Source: an uncultured Sulfitobacter sp.
Lineage (GTDB): Bacteria; Pseudomonadota; Alphaproteobacteria; Rhodobacterales; Rhodobacteraceae
Reading direction: 5' to 3'
NCBI GenBank assembly: GCA_937923365.1
Contig: CALAIJ010000152.1
Span: 1-7,295, forward strand
DNA length: 7,295 nucleotides
The notes under the pieces are model-generated. The model was not told the origin of the DNA, did no database searches, and worked only from the letters and a program-made list of their open reading frames with translations. Positions 5,098 through 7,295 of this stretch are shown here, one piece after another. The translations under genes and the position numbers were made by a program. How positions within the stretch are numbered: position 1 is the first letter of the stretch; each line of letters begins with the position of its first letter.

Positions 5098-5158
5098 AGG
5101 TGCAGGGGACCTGCACCTTACGCGCAGTTTCCCCGTAAGGTGTGCGTCCCGCATACCG
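5098..5158. repeat. Mirrored palindromic repeat pair C/D (REPIN-like)
   Basis: Copy C is AGGTGCAGG (5098-5106), loop GGA, CCTGCACCT (5110-5118), a perfect 9-bp stem followed by TACG. Copy D faces it: CGTAA (5134-5138), then GGTGTGCG (5139-5146), loop TCC, CGCATACC (5150-5157), an 8-bp stem with one G-T pair. Both TTACG tails point inward and are separated by 11 nt, the same layout and nearly the same size as pair A/B. The stem bases differ from A/B but remain complementary. It fills most of the 113-nt gap between the GntR gene and the DUF457 gene. Confidence 0.75.
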
Positions 5159-5166
5159 CAGGACGT

Positions 5167-5934
5167 CTAGCGCATCTGTTCGTGGTCAAGCCGTTGCCGG
5201 GCGATTGTTTCGTTATGGCGCGCCCGTTGTTGCTCGCTTAATGCGGCCTGCACGTAAGCCAGATGTGCCTCGACAGCAGCGCGCGCAGCTGCAGGGTCGC
5301 GGGCTTGCAACGCGTCATGGATTGCGCGGTGCTGGTCCAACAACGCCGCGCGGCTGGTATGTTGTTCAAACATGACCTGGCGGTTGTAAAACACGCCGCC
5401 CCGCAGCAGCGCATACATTGAACGCATCATATGCAGCATCACGACGTTATGGCTCGCCTCAACAATGGCCATGTGGAATTGCGCATCCAATTGCGCTTCT
5501 TCCTCGGCGGCCTTGCGTGCGTGGGCGTCCTCCATCTTGGCAAAGACCGTGCTGACGACCGCGAGATCCGTGTCGGAGCCAAGCTTGGCTGCCCGCTCGG
5601 CTGCGAGGCCCTCCATGTCGCGCCGGAAGGAAATGTAGTCGAACACGGCCTCATCGTGGCGCGCAAACAAGGCGACCAACGCGGGCGAAAACGCGTGACC
5701 CAGAACCTCGGCCACGAACACACCGGCGCCTGCGCGCGCGCTGAGCAAACCGTCCTCCTGCAGCCGTGAGATCGCATCGCGCAACGACGGGCGCGAGACG
5801 CCGAGGCGTTCGGCCAGATCACGCTCGGGGGGCAGCTTTTCTCCGGGGCGCAAAACGCCGCGCAAGATCAATTGCTCCACCTGACGGACCACAGCGTCCG
5901 AGAGTTTCTCGGCAGTGATGGGTTGGAACGGCAT
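5167..5934 (-). CDS. FadR-subfamily GntR transcriptional regulator with FCD domain
   Basis: A 255-residue regulator. The N-terminal winged helix (about 8-75) contains the GntR signature LRPGEKLPPERDLAERLGVS (28-47), then RPSLRDAISRLQEDGLL and GVFVAE. The C-terminal FCD ligand domain (about 95-235) carries the usual metal/ligand set: D150 and H154 (LDAQFHMAI), H202 (DQHRAIHDAL) and H224 (EAHL). FCD regulators of this branch (PdhR, LldR, GlcC, FadR) sense small organic acids or acyl-CoA; the ligand here is unknown, and no lactate, glycolate or pyruvate enzyme gene is in the window. I chose the ATG at 5934 because GAGGAA lies 6 nt upstream and the family starts there; an upstream in-frame ATG at 6072 would read through the promoter. 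A palindrome around its own -10 indicates autoregulation. Confidence 0.93.
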   Translation of the reverse strand: MPFQPITAEKLSDAVVRQVEQLILRGVLRPGEKLPPERDLAERLGVSRPSLRDAISRLQEDGLLSARAGAGVFVAEVLGHAFSPALVALFARHDEAVFDYISFRRDMEGLAAERAAKLGSDTDLAVVSTVFAKMEDAHARKAAEEEAQLDAQFHMAIVEASHNVVMLHMMRSMYALLRGGVFYNRQVMFEQHTSRAALLDQHRAIHDALQARDPAAARAAVEAHLAYVQAALSEQQRARHNETIARQRLDHEQMR

Positions 5935-5951
5935 CGGGGCTTCCTCAAAGG

Positions 5952-5974
5952 ATTGGTCAAATAATATGACCAAT
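5952..5974. promoter_or_regulatory. GntR operator, 8+8 bp palindrome
   Basis: ATTGGTCA (5952-5959) and TGACCAAT (5967-5974) are perfect inverted arms with a 7-nt AT-only centre. TTGGT...ACCAA half-sites are typical of FadR/PdhR-branch GntR proteins, although the spacing is wider than the TTGGT-N3-ACCAA of E. coli PdhR. The minus-strand -10 hexamer sits in the centre, so binding should repress the regulator's own gene. Confidence 0.75.
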
Positions 5975-5989
5975 ACCGCGCCACGGCAA
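5961..5989 (-). promoter_or_regulatory. Promoter of the GntR gene
   Basis: On the minus strand TTGCCG (5989-5984) and TATTAT (5966-5961) are exactly 17 nt apart, a good sigma70 promoter. The expected transcript start is near 5954, leaving a leader of about 20 nt that holds the GAGGAA ribosome binding site (5946-5941). Confidence 0.65.
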
Positions 5990-6053
5990 ATGGTTTCACG
6001 CAATCCTCCAAACAGCAGGTGGCACGTGATGAAGGGGATACCGTAAGGTTTTG

Positions 6054-6061
6054 TTAACCAT
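6054..6061 (+). promoter_or_regulatory. TTAACCAT motif, possible CtrA-type site
   Basis: TTAACCAT is the 8-base motif reported for the alphaproteobacterial cell-cycle regulator CtrA. It lies 19 nt before the preferred start of the lipoprotein gene and about 95 nt outside the GntR operator. A single copy of an 8-mer can occur by chance, so this is tentative. It also overlaps GGTT-TTGTT-AACC (6047-6059), next to a CGTAAGG that could be a decayed copy of the palindromic repeats. Confidence 0.3.
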
Positions 6062-6080
6062 CGCGATGGCACTCTGGGTC

Positions 6081-6491
6081 ATGTTTCGCCTTTTGCCTAT
6101 CCTGGCCCTTTTGGCCGCCTGCAATACCGCAGGGCCCGCGTTCCGTGGCCTGCCCGCGACGCGTGTTACAGTCGATGGGTCCACCTTTGACGTGCGCATT
6201 CGCGACCGCACGGCAGAGGCAATTCGCGTCAACGCAGAATACGCCCCCCGCTTTGGTCCGATCCGCGACCGTGCAGGCCGCGCCATGGCGCAGGTCAGCG
6301 GGTGTGAGGTCAAATCGGTCAGTGGCGATCAGGCCCAGGCGATCGGTGTTCTGAAGTGCGGCAAGGGTCGCACTCCCAAAGCGCGCCGATCCGCCCCCAA
6401 AGCATCCGACCTTGAATGTGTGCCTGTACGTGGCTCAGCTGTGCAAGGCGTCAACCAGACAACCGTTGAGGTTGATTGCTACCCTACGTAG
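6081..6491 (+). CDS. Small predicted lipoprotein of unknown function
   Basis: A 136-residue protein that I do not recognise. The start MFRLLPILALLAAC gives a short n-region with one Arg, a hydrophobic core and the lipobox LAAC, so lipid attachment at C14 is predicted and the mature protein would be tethered to a membrane from the periplasm. The mature part has four more cysteines (C75, C93, C113, C133), an even number that could form two disulfides. It also has a basic linker (KGRTPKARRSAPK, 96-108). In-frame starts at 6066 (ATG) and 6051 (TTG) would lengthen the signal region by 5 or 10 residues; none has a clear ribosome binding site, so the start is uncertain. It lies between the divergent GntR gene and smc. 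The stop codon overlaps the 8-bp palindrome CTACGTAG. Confidence 0.62.
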   Translation: MFRLLPILALLAACNTAGPAFRGLPATRVTVDGSTFDVRIRDRTAEAIRVNAEYAPRFGPIRDRAGRAMAQVSGCEVKSVSGDQAQAIGVLKCGKGRTPKARRSAPKASDLECVPVRGSAVQGVNQTTVEVDCYPT

Positions 6492-6513
6492 ACCCCTCAA
6501 ATCCGCAATATCT

Positions 6514-6522
6514 TGTGGATAA
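6514..6522 (-). promoter_or_regulatory. Perfect DnaA-box 9-mer upstream of smc
   Basis: TGTGGATAA on the plus strand reads TTATCCACA on the minus strand, the ideal DnaA box. It lies 102 nt before the smc start. A related GGATAACC core recurs at 6591-6598, exactly 74 bp from the one at 6517-6524. A lone box does not make an origin, but it could link smc expression to DnaA. Confidence 0.5.
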
Positions 6523-6556
6523 CCGCCGATCAGGCCCCTTCCTTTGTGTGTTTATG

Positions 6557-6586
6557 TTGACTCATGGCGGCCTCAACACGCATTTT
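6557..6586 (+). promoter_or_regulatory. Candidate promoter of smc
   Basis: TTGACT (6557-6562) and CATTTT (6581-6586), 18 nt apart, form a moderate sigma70-like promoter with an expected start near 6593. TGTTGA (6555-6560) and TCAACA (6573-6578) make a 6-bp inverted repeat overlapping the -35, a possible operator. Confidence 0.4.
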
Positions 6587-6623
6587 CGCGGGATAACCAG
6601 AATCATAGACAGGCAGCGGGCAG

Positions 6624-7295
6624 TTGCGCTTTTCCAAACTCAGGCTGACAGGCTTCAAAAGCTTTGTGGACCCCACCGACCTGATCATCGCTGATGGTCT
6701 GACGGGCGTTGTGGGCCCCAACGGCTGTGGCAAGTCCAACCTGTTGGAGGCGCTGCGCTGGGTCATGGGCGAGAACCGCCCCACCGCCATGCGGGGCGGC
6801 GGCATGGAGGACGTGATCTTTGCCGGTGCGGCCACGCGGCCAGCGCGCAACTTTGCCGAAGTGTCGTTGCATATCGACAATTCCGACCGGCTGGCGCCTG
6901 CGGGGTTCAATGATACCGATGCGCTTGAGATCGTCCGCCGCATCACCCGCGACGTCGGGTCCGCCTACAAGGCCGCAGGCAAAGACGTACGCGCGCGCGA
7001 CGTGCAGATGTTGTTTGCGGATGCCTCCACTGGTGCTCATTCGCCCGCGCTGGTGCGGCAGGGTCAGATCTCGGAACTGATCAACGCCAAGCCCAAGAAT
7101 CGCCGCCGTATTCTGGAGGAAGCGGCGGGCATCTCAGGTCTCTATCAGCGACGCCACGAGGCGGAGTTGAAGCTGAACGGGGCCGAGACCAATCTGGCCC
7201 GTGTCGACGATGTCATCGAACAATTGGCCACACAACTGGCACAGCTTGCCCGTCAGGCGCGCCAAGCGTCCCGCTACCGCGAGATTGGCGACCAG
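6624..7295 (+). CDS. smc: Chromosome segregation ATPase SMC, N-terminal part (runs off window)
   Basis: The first 224 codons of the condensin subunit SMC, which loops and segregates the chromosome with ScpA and ScpB. The head domain shows [16 protein letters not shown] (3-18), the Walker A motif GPNGCGKSN (31-39), WVMGE and [11 protein letters not shown] (47-69), and the Q-loop/hinge-proximal stretch LVRQGQI followed by [11 protein letters not shown]. From about 180 the charged coiled coil begins. The frame is open to the last base; the hinge, second coiled coil and Walker B/signature half lie beyond. The start must be TTG 6624: an in-frame TAG at 6606 lies 18 nt upstream and no ATG or GTG lies between, and the family begins with M-x-F-x-x-L. 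The ribosome binding site is weak (AGGC, GCGGG). The rare start codon and weak site fit the low copy number of SMC. Confidence 0.96.
   Translation, partial: MRFSKLRLTGFKSFVDPTDLIIADGLTGVVGPNGCGKSNLLEALRWVMGENRPTAMRGGGMEDVIFAGAATRPARNFAEVSLHIDNSDRLAPAGFNDTDALEIVRRITRDVGSAYKAAGKDVRARDVQMLFADASTGAHSPALVRQGQISELINAKPKNRRRILEEAAGISGLYQRRHEAELKLNGAETNLARVDDVIEQLATQLAQLARQARQASRYREIGDQ

Noticed and set aside
4545..5158. Repeats as a CRISPR array
   Set aside because: The copies are inverted pairs with different stems and are not regularly spaced direct repeats; no cas gene is present.
6020..6040. TGGCACG as a possible sigma54 -24 element before the lipoprotein gene
   Set aside because: The required -12 GC element is missing at the correct distance (GAAGG instead of TTGC).
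6492..6623. Replication origin near the DnaA box
   Set aside because: Only one perfect box, no AT-rich unwinding region and no dnaA, parA or repC genes nearby.

Overview
The window looks like chromosomal core DNA from an alphaproteobacterium of the Rhodobacteraceae (Roseobacter-type). It is GC-rich. The Fo-ATP synthase genes stand alone in the order I-B-E-b'-b without the F1 genes, and a DUF1127 small protein, a GcvA-type LysR regulator and smc with an alphaproteobacterial-style head are present. The genus cannot be fixed from the sequence.

Layout. Bases 34-639 (minus strand) hold an ArsR-family regulator preceded by a DUF1127 small protein. Bases 750-1670 (plus) hold a divergent LysR regulator, with a LysR-box-like dyad in the shared intergenic region. 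Bases 1839-4483 (plus) hold the complete Fo operon atpI-atpB-atpE-atpF'-atpF. It starts at a promoter-like sequence overlapped by an 18-bp palindrome and ends at a strong intrinsic terminator (4504-4534). Bases 4595-5053 (minus) encode a small membrane protein of the DUF457/YdjM metal-dependent hydrolase type. Bases 5167-5934 (minus) encode a FadR/FCD-type GntR regulator whose own promoter lies inside an 8+8 bp palindrome. Bases 6081-6491 (plus) encode a small lipoprotein of unknown function, and from 6624 smc begins at a TTG codon and runs off the window.

How the parts fit. The Fo genes make the membrane proton channel (a, c-ring), the two-chain b/b' stator stalk and the AtpI assembly factor; the F1 genes must lie elsewhere. 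The c-subunit gene atpE has the strongest ribosome binding site and lies between stem-loops on both sides. This would suit the surplus of c subunits needed, through RNA processing or stability.

The least expected content is a family of small palindromic repeats of the form GGTGC...GCACC followed by YTAC(G). One copy is in the atpB-atpE gap. Two mirrored pairs of about 60 bp, resembling REPINs (REP doublets), bracket the DUF457 gene; the stem bases differ between pairs but stay complementary. Other points to check are the GntR operator/promoter, the palindrome on the atp promoter, a perfect DnaA-box 9-mer ahead of smc and a TTAACCAT (CtrA-type) motif ahead of the lipoprotein. I found no CRISPR array, rRNA, tRNA, phage or insertion-sequence gene. 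No stretch over 300 bases lacks a gene; the longest gap (1671-1838) is described in the features.
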